Shown one piece after another: positions 1 through 7,048 of a stretch of 7,368 nucleotides of DNA. Each line of letters starts with the position of its first letter. Position 1 is the first letter of the stretch. The stretch comes from a bacterium (GTDB lineage Bacteria > Krumholzibacteriota > Krumholzibacteriia > WVZY01). The stretch lies in the NCBI GenBank assembly GCA_027296025.1, contig JAPUJU010000075.1, forward strand, positions 1-7,368, given 5' to 3'. Position numbers and translations under genes: made by a program. The notes beneath the pieces were generated by a model. It ran no database searches. It was not told the origin of the DNA and worked only from the letters and a program-made list of their open reading frames with translations.

Positions 1-124
1 CCGGTGCGGTAAAAAAATGGCGCAGGGTGTCATGATAGCAAAGGAGAACAAGGACAACCATCAGCACGGCGGCACCGATGATGCCGCGCGGGGGTGTGCC
101 ACTCGAGTTCGTAGAAAACATCAT
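1..124 (-). CDS. N-terminus of a membrane protein, possibly GT-C-type (partial, runs off left edge)
   Basis: An open frame on the minus strand starts at ATG 124 (a second ATG follows at 121) and stays open for 41 codons to the window edge. The visible peptide has a short Ser/Thr/Pro-rich polar head and an Arg at about residue 13. A clear membrane helix (about residues 14-29) follows, then the segment YHDTLRHFFTAP. The same pattern (helix, then a short aromatic loop) opens the GT-C-like protein at 7028-5502, where the acidic DDF motif follows directly. This fragment would reach the equivalent point just outside the window. It starts 67 nt after the thioredoxin/TPR stop and 12 nt beyond the hairpin at 137-165. 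I see no good Shine-Dalgarno sequence. The call as an exported or integral membrane protein is fairly safe. The glycosyltransferase assignment is an inference from a short resemblance. Confidence 0.6.
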   Translation of the reverse strand, partial: MMFSTNSSGTPPRGIIGAAVLMVVLVLLCYHDTLRHFFTAP

Positions 125-136
125 CGCACAAAAGGA

Positions 137-165
137 GACCCCGCGGGCACAGGGCTCGCGGGGTC
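137..165 (-). terminator. Rho-independent-like terminator after the thioredoxin/TPR gene
   Basis: On the minus strand GACCCCGCG pairs perfectly with CGCGGGGTC (9 bp). One mismatch and two further pairs leave a loop of about 5 nt. The stem is followed by TCCTTTTG, a short imperfect T-tract. The stem begins 26 nt after the stop of the 192-1268 gene, as expected for its terminator. The plus-strand side has no T-run, so it should act on minus-strand transcription only. The weak T-tract and the next gene starting 12 nt later leave room for partial read-through. Confidence 0.7.
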
Positions 166-191
166 ATGAGAAACCGGAACAGGCGCTTGTT

Positions 192-1268
192 CTATTTTCC
201 CGCTCGTTTTTCTGCCTCTATTTTGGCGGTCTGAAACTTCTCGATCTGGTCCTTGAAGTACTGGTCTTCGGGTTCCGCGCTCAAGGCTTCTTTGCCAATC
301 TTAATCGCCTTGTCGTACTCACCGCGCGCGTAATAGAGCTCCGCGAGCGTATCGAGGATGCCGGGTGAACGATCTGAAAGCTCCGCGGCCTTCAGCGCAA
401 CTGGAAGCGCCGCGTCGAGCCCGACCCTTTTCGATGCGCAGAACCAGGCGAAAGAATTCAGCGCGCCCGGATCATCGGGATGCCGGTCAACGTATTTCAT
501 GTACGACTCGATGCATTTCTTTTCCTGGCCCAACTTGTAGTAGGCACGGGCCGCTCCGGTGAGCGAACGGTCATACCACTCGCTGTCGGGATTGTTCTTC
601 GCGAGGTCGGTATACGTACCAACGGCATCCTTGTACTCCCCGGCTTCGTACTGGGCAAGCGCGACCGTATAGTTTACCTCTGCCTTTTCCCCGGTTTTTG
701 CGTTCGGATTTAGCTCGAGATACGTCTGCAAAGCGCCGATCGCCTCTGCCGACCGCCCCGCATCAGCGTGCTTAATACCAAGTATCTTCCATAAATCGGC
801 ATCCTGCGGATTTTCTTTGACCTTCTTCTCATAGTACGCGACCGTTTCGATCCCGTTCTTGTAGTTGTTCATTACCGTCACAAAGTCGTCGGCATCGAGG
901 AATCCGACCACGCGATCGATCTCCTCACCATCCGGTCCGAGAAGCGCGGTCGACGGATACACATGTACACGAAACTTTTCCGCTACTTCGATCCCCTCAC
1001 CCTTCTCACAGTCAATTTTCACAGCGATCATTTCACCGAGAAACTCCTGGACGCCGAGTGCCGTATAGGTTTCCTTGTCCATTTTCTTACAGGGACCGCA
1101 CCACGTCGTGTAGAAGTCGATCAGGACATGTTTGTTTTCCGCCCTGGCCTTCTCAAGAATCGTTTCGAAAGAGTCCTCGGACCAGGCAACTTCGGCAAAC
1201 GCGGGTGGGGCGGACAGAGCGACGGTCACACAGAAGGTCGTCACGATGAGGATCGATATTCGTTTCAT
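192..1268 (-). CDS. Exported thioredoxin-domain protein with C-terminal TPR repeats
   Basis: This 358-residue protein probably acts outside the cytoplasm in thiol-disulfide exchange. Residues 1-25 form a Sec signal peptide: MKR, a hydrophobic core, then AFA before Glu26. Residues 27-150 are a thioredoxin fold with the redox motif WCGPC (56-60) and the cis-proline at Pro105 in VYPST. A third Cys (Cys87, in IDCEKGEG) lies on the strand between them. Residues 158-345 hold about five tetratricopeptide-like helical pairs, with hallmarks such as YKLGQEKKCIESY and YARGEYDKAIKIG; the tail is Lys/Glu-rich. The start at 1268 is preferred over an in-frame start at 1325: only 1268 has a GGAGG site 8 nt upstream, and it puts the signal peptide at the N-terminus. 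The TPRs suggest a protein-partner scaffold, but no substrate can be read from the sequence. A hairpin terminator follows the gene. The family call is firm and the physiological role unknown. Confidence 0.93.
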   Translation of the reverse strand: MKRISILIVTTFCVTVALSAPPAFAEVAWSEDSFETILEKARAENKHVLIDFYTTWCGPCKKMDKETYTALGVQEFLGEMIAVKIDCEKGEGIEVAEKFRVHVYPSTALLGPDGEEIDRVVGFLDADDFVTVMNNYKNGIETVAYYEKKVKENPQDADLWKILGIKHADAGRSAEAIGALQTYLELNPNAKTGEKAEVNYTVALAQYEAGEYKDAVGTYTDLAKNNPDSEWYDRSLTGAARAYYKLGQEKKCIESYMKYVDRHPDDPGALNSFAWFCASKRVGLDAALPVALKAAELSDRSPGILDTLAELYYARGEYDKAIKIGKEALSAEPEDQYFKDQIEKFQTAKIEAEKRAGK

Positions 1269-1276
1269 AAGGGAAA

Positions 1277-1281
1277 CCTCC
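1277..1281 (-). promoter_or_regulatory. Shine-Dalgarno site fixing the thioredoxin/TPR start
   Basis: GGAGG on the minus strand lies 8 nt before ATG 1268. It is the strongest ribosome-binding site in the window. It decides against the longer reading frame that opens at 1325, whose extra 19 residues would bury the signal peptide. Confidence 0.85.
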
Positions 1282-1324
1282 ACGGTTTCTTTAAGGTGCA
1301 GCGCCCGACCGATAGAGATGCGCA

Positions 1325-1352
1325 TTTATATTGACGCAATGTTATCAGTCCG
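1325..1352 (-). promoter_or_regulatory. Possible sigma70-type promoter for the thioredoxin/TPR gene
   Basis: In the 102-nt gap after the sulfatase stop, minus-strand TATAAA (1330-1325) could be a -10 box. CGGACT (1352-1347), 16 nt upstream, matches only three of six bases of the -35 consensus. Transcription would begin near 1318 and leave a leader of about 50 nt. This is the only AT-rich patch in the gap. The assignment is by eye and weak; the gene could equally be read from upstream genes. Confidence 0.25.
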
Positions 1353-1370
1353 CCGATCGGGTGTCACGGT

Positions 1371-3245
1371 CTATTTTATGTAGCCCAGGTCGCGAAGTTC
1401 CTTGATCGAGTCCGGATCCAGAAGGTGTGTCTGACGTTCGTGTTCGATGGTTTCGATCTCCTGCAGGTACGTATCGAGGTGCTCTTTCATCTCGGCGAAC
1501 TTCTCCGGTCGGAGCGCAGTAACGTCACGATGTTCTCCTTCGGCGCTCAAGAGGTCATAGAGGTGATAGGCGTCGGTTGAGTCCACGTGCATCATCTTCC
1601 ATCGCCCGTCAGTCAGCGAGACGCAGTAGTCCCCCTCGGCAAATGAGCGCACACCCGAGCCCGACGTATCTCCGTTCATGCGTGAAACGAGTGATGTCCC
1701 CATCGCTTCATCAGGAACCTCGGCCCCGGTCAGGTCGGCGATCGTCGGAAGGAGATCAATATGGCGGGCGAGTCCGTCGACCGTCGTTCCCGGCCCGAAC
1801 CGTCTCGGCGCCCAGACGATGAGCGGAACCCGAATGAGTTCCTCGATGAGCAGATTCGTATGATAGAGGCGCCCGTGTTCCAGAAACTCGTCACCGTGGT
1901 CGGATGTGATGATGACAATAGTCTCGCGTTTAGACGAAAGCTCACGAACGGCATTGAGGAGCCCGGAAATCTGATCGTCGGCATAGCGAATGCGCGCATC
2001 ATAGTAGTCCTTGAGCTTCTGCAGCTCGCTACTATCGAGGTCGATCGGCTGCCCGAGCTTCACGAGCTGCGAGGTTTTTCGGAACATACTTGCCGCGTCG
2101 GGCTCGGCCGGACCGAACATCGCTTCGTATTCCTTCGAGGGAATGTACGGGTGATGCGTGTCCATATAATGGACGTAAAGGAAAAACGGTCGATTCCGTG
2201 TTTTCTCGAACCAGCGCAACGCGGCGTCCGTTACCGCGGTTGCGGACGGCCCCGACGCGTTGAATTCGGGCGCGTCAATGAAACGGAGCTTCCGAAGCAG
2301 TTTCATGAGGCCGAGCTGGTAGCGCCCGCGCAGCATTTCCTCCGTTCCGTCGAACCCCTGTGTCATTCCAAACTGACTCTTCAAGAAGATGTTCGACATC
2401 ACCGCGGTCGTCGTGTAACCGCGTTGCTGAAGCATCTCCGCAATCGTCGTCCATCGCTCCGGCAGCGGGCGCATCAACTGCCCGCGTCCGATCGCGCCGT
2501 TGATCGATGGGTATAGTGAGGTGAAAACAGCCGGCATCGACAGAATCGTCCGGTTGCCGTGCGAGACCGCATTGCTGAATACAACCCCTTCGCGTGCCAT
2601 CCGGTCCATGGCAGGCGTTGTTTCGCGATGGTACCCGTACGCCGACATGTGATCGGGACGCAACGCATCGAGAAGAACGAAAACGACATTCGGACGGTCA
2701 TCTGTCGGATCCGAGCGTGTGGGCAGGTGGTTTTCCTGACGGGAAGCGATCGCGTGCGCCGCAACGGTAACCACAACAGCCACTACTGCGAGCGCGCCGA
2801 GAACGCGCGGTTTTATTTCGGTCCAGCCGGCCTTCGCAGAGAGTCGTGAGACGATAACCCCCAGAGCGGCACCCGCGAGGAAGATCGCCGCGACCCAGAC
2901 GAGTTCGGATGATCTAGCGATCGTTTTCAGTTGCGCGACCGTCCAGGCCTGAAGTCGAAGCATGAGCGCGAGCAGCGTTACCGAGCCGGCGGCGTAGATT
3001 GCCAGGTATTGCGGGAGTTTGCGAAACCTCGCGATGACGGCGCCGGTGCTCCCGAGAAGAACTCCGGCTATCGCCCCGGTCGCAACGCCGAAGGTGAGGT
3101 ATATCGAGAGCATGCGCGTGAAGGTGACACCGAGAAACATGGAACGCCCGCGAAACGCGTGAACCGGTTCGAGAAAAAAATACGCCGCACCGAAGAGCGC
3201 ACCGAAGATGATGCCCATCGCAACATGTCTGGCCAAAATTGTCAC
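1371..3245 (-). CDS. Membrane-anchored sulfatase / alkaline phosphatase superfamily enzyme
   Basis: This 624-residue protein has about five N-terminal transmembrane helices (near 10-28, 43-65, 79-100, 115-133, 148-168). With the N-terminus inside, they place the catalytic domain (185 to end) in the periplasm. The domain has the sulfatase-fold markers in order: LLDALRPDH with metal-ligand Asp193; a nucleophile-region motif TILSMPAVFTSLYPS with Ser236; HYMDTHHPY (359-367); TSDHGDEF with Asp449 and His450; LYHTNL with His462; and the characteristic C-terminal LGYIK. Ser236 aligns with the usual nucleophile, but the Arg of the classic C/S-x-P-x-R formylglycine motif is absent. A sulfatase, a phosphodiesterase or a phospho-group transferase are therefore all possible. 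Translation starts at GTG 3245, supported by AAAGG 6 nt upstream. An 81-nt gap with no terminator separates it from the deacetylase, so it may belong to the same transcript. The superfamily is certain; the substrate is unknown. Confidence 0.93.
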   Translation of the reverse strand: MTILARHVAMGIIFGALFGAAYFFLEPVHAFRGRSMFLGVTFTRMLSIYLTFGVATGAIAGVLLGSTGAVIARFRKLPQYLAIYAAGSVTLLALMLRLQAWTVAQLKTIARSSELVWVAAIFLAGAALGVIVSRLSAKAGWTEIKPRVLGALAVVAVVVTVAAHAIASRQENHLPTRSDPTDDRPNVVFVLLDALRPDHMSAYGYHRETTPAMDRMAREGVVFSNAVSHGNRTILSMPAVFTSLYPSINGAIGRGQLMRPLPERWTTIAEMLQQRGYTTTAVMSNIFLKSQFGMTQGFDGTEEMLRGRYQLGLMKLLRKLRFIDAPEFNASGPSATAVTDAALRWFEKTRNRPFFLYVHYMDTHHPYIPSKEYEAMFGPAEPDAASMFRKTSQLVKLGQPIDLDSSELQKLKDYYDARIRYADDQISGLLNAVRELSSKRETIVIITSDHGDEFLEHGRLYHTNLLIEELIRVPLIVWAPRRFGPGTTVDGLARHIDLLPTIADLTGAEVPDEAMGTSLVSRMNGDTSGSGVRSFAEGDYCVSLTDGRWKMMHVDSTDAYHLYDLLSAEGEHRDVTALRPEKFAEMKEHLDTYLQEIETIEHERQTHLLDPDSIKELRDLGYIK

Positions 3246-3251
3246 TTCGAA

Positions 3252-3256
3252 CCTTT
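3252..3256 (-). promoter_or_regulatory. Shine-Dalgarno site supporting the GTG start of the sulfatase-like gene
   Basis: AAAGG on the minus strand sits 6 nt before GTG 3245. The alternative in-frame ATG at 3218 (residue 10) has no purine-rich site and would cut into the first membrane helix. Confidence 0.7.
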
Positions 3257-3326
3257 CGGTATTCTTCGAGACCGTGATACTTCCACATGCATTTCTGGTG
3301 CCACCGTGCCAAGCGGTCCGCCGATA

Positions 3327-4085
3327 CTACATGGCGGGCAACAAACCTTTCAACAGGGGTTCGACGATCCCGCTGCGTTCGAAGGTGAGCACTTCCGTCT
3401 TTCCCACTTCACCGACACCAGCTTTGTTCCGATTGACAAGTTTGCTCAACGTGTCGAACTGATAGCCCTCGTCAAGCAGCGTATCCGTAATGCGGTCCGT
3501 TGCTTCCAGGGTTTGATTTCGGTCGACCCCGGCCCACCATCCACCGTCGTGCAGAATAACAATCGCGCCCGGCTCGATTCGTCGCAGTACCCGCTCGCAG
3601 ATCGCGTCCGTGCCCGGCCGTTTCGAGTCCTGAGGGTGAACGCTCCCGATCACGGAAACATATCCCAGCCCTCTCGCAATAGAGAGCACTCGCCCGTTGA
3701 ACCATCCCATCGGTGGCCGCAGGAACCTCGGCTGCGTTCCCGTCGCCTCGCGAACAAGTCTTCCCACGGCATCGATCTCCCGGCGGACGACAAAGTCCGG
3801 CAGGATCGACAATGGAATGTGGTGGTCGGTGTGGTTGCCGATTTCGTGCCCGCGGTTTGCGGCGTCCGTCACAATCTCCGGGAATCGACGAACAAACCGT
3901 CCCACAACAAAAAATGTTGCCGCGATCCCCTTGTCGTCGAGCAGGTCCATCAGCCGAACCGTGCAATTCGGATTGGGTCCGTCGTCGAACGTGATCGCCA
4001 CGCGCTTTTCGCGAAGCGAGACATCACAGAGAATGCGGCTCTTCAAGTACTCGAGAAAGGCGTCGTTGTCGAGAAGGCTTGGCAC
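3327..4085 (-). CDS. Polysaccharide deacetylase (NodB fold, CE4-type), no signal peptide
   Basis: This 252-residue metal-dependent deacetylase should remove an N- or O-acetyl (or formyl) group from a sugar. The CE4 motifs appear in order: TFDDGP (32-37, Asp34 base and Asp35 metal ligand); HTDHH (85-89, the H-x3-H metal pair); RPPMGWFN (123-130); HPQDSKRPG (150-158); and ILHDGG (177-182, catalytic His179). In the fourth motif the Trp commonly found after Asp is replaced by Ser154. The N-terminus (MPSLLDNDAFLEYLKS) has no signal peptide or membrane helix, so the enzyme is predicted to be cytosolic. That resembles deacetylases of lipid-linked or nodulation-factor sugars more than cell-wall chitin or peptidoglycan deacetylases. 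It starts at GTG 4085, whose G is the last base of the preceding TAG stop (TAGTG), which implies translational coupling to the acyltransferase. The family call is firm; the substrate is inferred from context only. Confidence 0.93.
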   Translation of the reverse strand: MPSLLDNDAFLEYLKSRILCDVSLREKRVAITFDDGPNPNCTVRLMDLLDDKGIAATFFVVGRFVRRFPEIVTDAANRGHEIGNHTDHHIPLSILPDFVVRREIDAVGRLVREATGTQPRFLRPPMGWFNGRVLSIARGLGYVSVIGSVHPQDSKRPGTDAICERVLRRIEPGAIVILHDGGWWAGVDRNQTLEATDRITDTLLDEGYQFDTLSKLVNRNKAGVGEVGKTEVLTFERSGIVEPLLKGLLPAM

Positions 4086-5509
4086 TATGAATCTGTCCCG
4101 TCCGTCGCAGCCGGACCATCCGAACCGGTGCGATCGATCATGTAGAAACTCACGGCTTCATCGACCTCGTCTATGATCCTCCGCCGTTGGTCGCGCAGGC
4201 GCTGGACGTTGTGTCCGTGACGCCACTCGAGGTATGCCAGGCGAATCGCCTGTCGCCTTCTGGACATTCGCCGCGTATAGCCGCGTGCGAAAAGACCGGT
4301 CACAGGTAGCGACGCCACAAAGAGCAACGCCTTCGCGAAACCAAGGGCACCGACCGCCCAGTACACCAACAGACCGTAGTATAAGACGTAGAGCGCCGCG
4401 CCGACGGATAATTGCACGAAATGCGCTTTCGTCGTGTCTCTGGTGAGCGGCCGTGCAATCCATTCAGTCAGTTTATACGGAAGCCCGTTCCAGAAGATTC
4501 CGTACGCGGCGAAGGGCAATCCAATCGCGCCGAGAATCAGAAAGCCGGCCGTCGCCCGCGACACGGAATCCTTTTCCTCCCTGCGTAGTATTTCATCCTT
4601 CAACCGGACACGCCCGAGCCCGCGCCGGTACGCCCTGAGCTGCCGATCAATCCGCCAGATCACATCCGGACTCCGCTCGAACAAATAGTCGAGCACGCGC
4701 GGGATCTCACGCGACACCCACTGGTCCTGTTCAAACCGCGTTTTCCCTGGAATACCCGCCGCGTCTCGCCGGAGGACCTCACTCTTGTAAACCACTTCAA
4801 GATGCTTGACGAGTTCGTCGAACTCGGAGTGGGTGATATTCACGATCCGCCTGCGAATTGCCGCCTGCAGAACGCCGGTGAGCCGGTCAACCGCGTCGTG
4901 TTCATCCTCCTCGTACACATCGCGGTAGTCTTTCACGTTGATCGGTTTGCCGAAGCCCACCAACACGCGAGACCGAAATCGTCGACGGCTTTCGAAGTTC
5001 AGTCCGACGGGAACGATCAACGTGCCCAGCCGCCAGTTTCGACCGACTTCTCCTCCGAGCGCGATGCGGGCTGTTCCCGTTTTCAGTTTCTGAATGCGCC
5101 GTTCCTGGGCGCTGGTTCCCTCCGGGAAAATCCCGATGGCGCCCCCTTTTTCCAGGATGTTATGGCAGGCGGAAAACATTCGAACGTTTTCGTCGGACGC
5201 GTGGTCGACGTCGGTGGGACGGTAGACGGGGATGACACCAGTGCTACGGAGAAACCACGACTTGACTGGATTACTGAACAAACCGCTGTGCGCGATGTAG
5301 TGAAGCATGCGCCCTGCAGCAAGACCGAGAATGAGCGCATCGACAATCGAATGCGGATGGTTGGACGCGAGGATCACAGGTCCGTTTTTCGGCACATGCT
5401 CCCTTCCGGATATTTCGAGTTTCCTGAAATACACGCTCAGGGCTAAGTGAACCAGCGAACGGGTGACTCGATAAAGAATTGGAACGTGCATGACAGCGGG
5501 TTCACTCAC
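4085..5509 (-). CDS. PlsC-type glycerophospholipid acyltransferase with membrane-bound C-terminal extension
   Basis: This 474-residue protein has an N-terminal acyltransferase domain (about 30-230). Its motifs are SNHPHSIVD (49-57), YRPTD (96-100), the substrate-binding FPEGTS (128-133) and IVPVGLNF (165-172). These mark the lysophosphatidic-acid/glycerol-phosphate acyltransferase superfamily. The first motif is H-x5-D (His51, Asp57) rather than the usual H-x4-D, as in the yeast Sct1/Gpt2-type branch as I recall it. A charged helical linker (about 235-315) and about three hydrophobic helices (318-340, 366-388, 390-408) follow. The tail is Arg-rich, then Ser/Asp-rich, so the protein is much longer than a typical PlsC of about 240 residues. 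GTG 5509 overlaps the upstream gene by 8 nt. ATG 5491, six codons in, is an equally plausible start; neither has a clear Shine-Dalgarno site. The stop overlaps the start of the deacetylase. It could serve general phospholipid synthesis or acylate a special glycolipid. Confidence 0.9.
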   Translation of the reverse strand: MSEPAVMHVPILYRVTRSLVHLALSVYFRKLEISGREHVPKNGPVILASNHPHSIVDALILGLAAGRMLHYIAHSGLFSNPVKSWFLRSTGVIPVYRPTDVDHASDENVRMFSACHNILEKGGAIGIFPEGTSAQERRIQKLKTGTARIALGGEVGRNWRLGTLIVPVGLNFESRRRFRSRVLVGFGKPINVKDYRDVYEEDEHDAVDRLTGVLQAAIRRRIVNITHSEFDELVKHLEVVYKSEVLRRDAAGIPGKTRFEQDQWVSREIPRVLDYLFERSPDVIWRIDRQLRAYRRGLGRVRLKDEILRREEKDSVSRATAGFLILGAIGLPFAAYGIFWNGLPYKLTEWIARPLTRDTTKAHFVQLSVGAALYVLYYGLLVYWAVGALGFAKALLFVASLPVTGLFARGYTRRMSRRRQAIRLAYLEWRHGHNVQRLRDQRRRIIDEVDEAVSFYMIDRTGSDGPAATDGTDS

Positions 5510-7028
5510 CCGGTTCGGACTCGCGCCCGCGGTTGCGCACCTCGTCGATGGTGTAGCACTCGCCGAGGTCAGTGTAGATTAACGCTTGCGTTCGCGGTGT
5601 TCGGCTGCCAGGCGGATCCGCAAACGTATGGAACGCCACATCCAGATCCGGGTCATTCAGAAAAAGTCGCAGCGCGCTCGCCCCTCCGATCGCGATCTTA
5701 ACATTAAGAATGTTCCACAGTGCGTCCGGCTGCCCGCCGTAGATCATGACGATTCGGTCCACGCGGGCTTCGGGGCTCACGATGCGCACAACATCATCGC
5801 GCACACGCTCCGCGATGTTCGCCCGTCTAAAAACAAAGCTTCTAGGGTACGGAACGTCTTCTCCCATCACAGCCGCCTCGCTTTGTCTAACCCGCACGGC
5901 GGAAAGTGAAAGAGCGGCCACGATCACCAATGATATACCGGCTGTCGCAAGCGGCCGCGAAAAAGAAAGCCGAAACCGAACAACGTCGTCGATCGCCGCG
6001 GCGAGTAAAAAAAGCGGACCGACAGAGGCCATGTACGTGTGGAGGTAAAACAAATGATTGGACAAAAAAAGAACCGGGAGGATCGTTGCTGTGAAAGAGA
6101 CTAAACCGAAGATCGCGACGCGGGGGCGACCCCGCAACACGTGGTACGCAATGAGAAGCACCATGATGATATGTGAGACCGACACGTACAACCCCTCCGG
6201 CGCACGATACTGGATCACGAGCCAGTACTCGTACATCCACCCGGTGTAGGTGTAGAGATTCCTGAGCACGTTCGCACCGAGACCCATCGTATACGGACCG
6301 CTCCCCGGCACGCCCTTTATCACGAGAACCCACACGAGATAGATGACGAGAACCACACCGTGCGGCATCAGTCTCTGCGCAAGCGTCCGAATATCTAACC
6401 GTTTCTCCGACAACGTAACAGCGTACGCGAAGAGAATGATCGGCACCGCGTACGCCTGCTCCATCGACAAAAGGGCCAGAACGAACGCCACCAGCGATAC
6501 AGCCCGGTTCCTATTCGACGGGCGGTTCAGGCCGTCGATGCCACTGATGAGAGAGACCAGCATGAAGCCCATCGCCGCAAGCTGCTGGAAGCATGAGATC
6601 CAACCGACAATATGAAGGTAGGCGACATTTGACGCAAAGAGCGCCGTCCCCGCGAATGCAGCGATGAGACCGAGTCGCAGGCGCCCGAGCAGAAGAAACA
6701 TGAGCCCGATATTCACCACGTAGACGAGCAGCGAGACGACATGATAGGGCATCGCACGCAGACCGAACACGGCATCCATCACAGCGAAGTAGACCAACTT
6801 TGAGAACGGTCGGAACTGACCGGGGGTCGTCAAGATGCGGGAGAGTTCGTCCGGGAACTCGTAGCGCGCCTTCTCGATCAGGACAAAGTCATCCTGAGCA
6901 AAGTAGTATTTCGTCGTGGGAAAGAAACTAACGACGGCAAGAATCGCAATCATCGCGAACAACACCGCCGTGGTCTTGGCGCGCGTCGTCGACAGGGCGG
7001 TCGACCAGGTCGATGGTCGCGTATTCAA
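5502..7028 (-). CDS. Polytopic GT-C-like glycosyltransferase (start uncertain)
   Basis: This protein of about 508 residues has 10-11 hydrophobic helices between residues 19 and 382 and a soluble C-terminal domain (383-508). After the first helix comes YYFAQDDF with the acidic pair Asp46-Asp47, followed by FRPFSK (72-77). An acidic motif in the first extracytoplasmic loop is typical of GT-C enzymes, which use polyprenol-phosphate sugars to glycosylate proteins or lipids. I recognise no finer family. The start is unclear. TTG 7028, 20 nt after the hppD stop, gives a positively charged head before a full first helix. GTG 6965 or ATG 6953 would shorten that helix. None has a good ribosome-binding site. 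The frame stays open upstream to 7355, but that part lies over the conserved C-terminus of hppD in another frame and is Arg/Gly-rich, so I exclude it. The end overlaps the acyltransferase start. The GT-C call is likely; donor and acceptor are unknown. Confidence 0.8.
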   Translation of the reverse strand: MNTRPSTWSTALSTTRAKTTAVLFAMIAILAVVSFFPTTKYYFAQDDFVLIEKARYEFPDELSRILTTPGQFRPFSKLVYFAVMDAVFGLRAMPYHVVSLLVYVVNIGLMFLLLGRLRLGLIAAFAGTALFASNVAYLHIVGWISCFQQLAAMGFMLVSLISGIDGLNRPSNRNRAVSLVAFVLALLSMEQAYAVPIILFAYAVTLSEKRLDIRTLAQRLMPHGVVLVIYLVWVLVIKGVPGSGPYTMGLGANVLRNLYTYTGWMYEYWLVIQYRAPEGLYVSVSHIIMVLLIAYHVLRGRPRVAIFGLVSFTATILPVLFLSNHLFYLHTYMASVGPLFLLAAAIDDVVRFRLSFSRPLATAGISLVIVAALSLSAVRVRQSEAAVMGEDVPYPRSFVFRRANIAERVRDDVVRIVSPEARVDRIVMIYGGQPDALWNILNVKIAIGGASALRLFLNDPDLDVAFHTFADPPGSRTPRTQALIYTDLGECYTIDEVRNRGRESEPGE

Positions 7029-7048
7029 TAGTGCGATGCGGCGGAACC

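Noticed and set aside
1330..1340. Small inverted repeat ATTG-ACG-CAAT as a possible operator near the putative promoter
   Set aside because: Four-base arms are too short to separate from chance and match no operator I recognise.
1761..2516. 251-codon plus-strand open frame
   Set aside because: It lies entirely antisense to the catalytic domain of the sulfatase-like gene, whose motifs are intact; the translation shows low-complexity charged sequence and no family features.
2914..3312. Small minus-strand gene starting in the gap before the sulfatase-like gene
   Set aside because: It mostly overlaps the sulfatase N-terminus in another frame, has a basic Arg/His-rich composition, and the better ribosome-binding site belongs to GTG 3245.
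3472..3966. 164-codon minus-strand open frame within the deacetylase
   Set aside because: It is a shifted frame over conserved CE4 motifs, with an Arg/Gly-rich translation.
2931..4145. 404-codon plus-strand open frame antisense to the deacetylase and the start of the sulfatase-like gene
   Set aside because: It covers two well-supported genes and their gap, its translation is Arg/His/Pro-rich with no recognisable domain, and long antisense frames are common opposite GC-biased coding DNA.
4802..5446. 214-codon plus-strand open frame
   Set aside because: It is antisense to the conserved acyltransferase motifs and has no domain signature.
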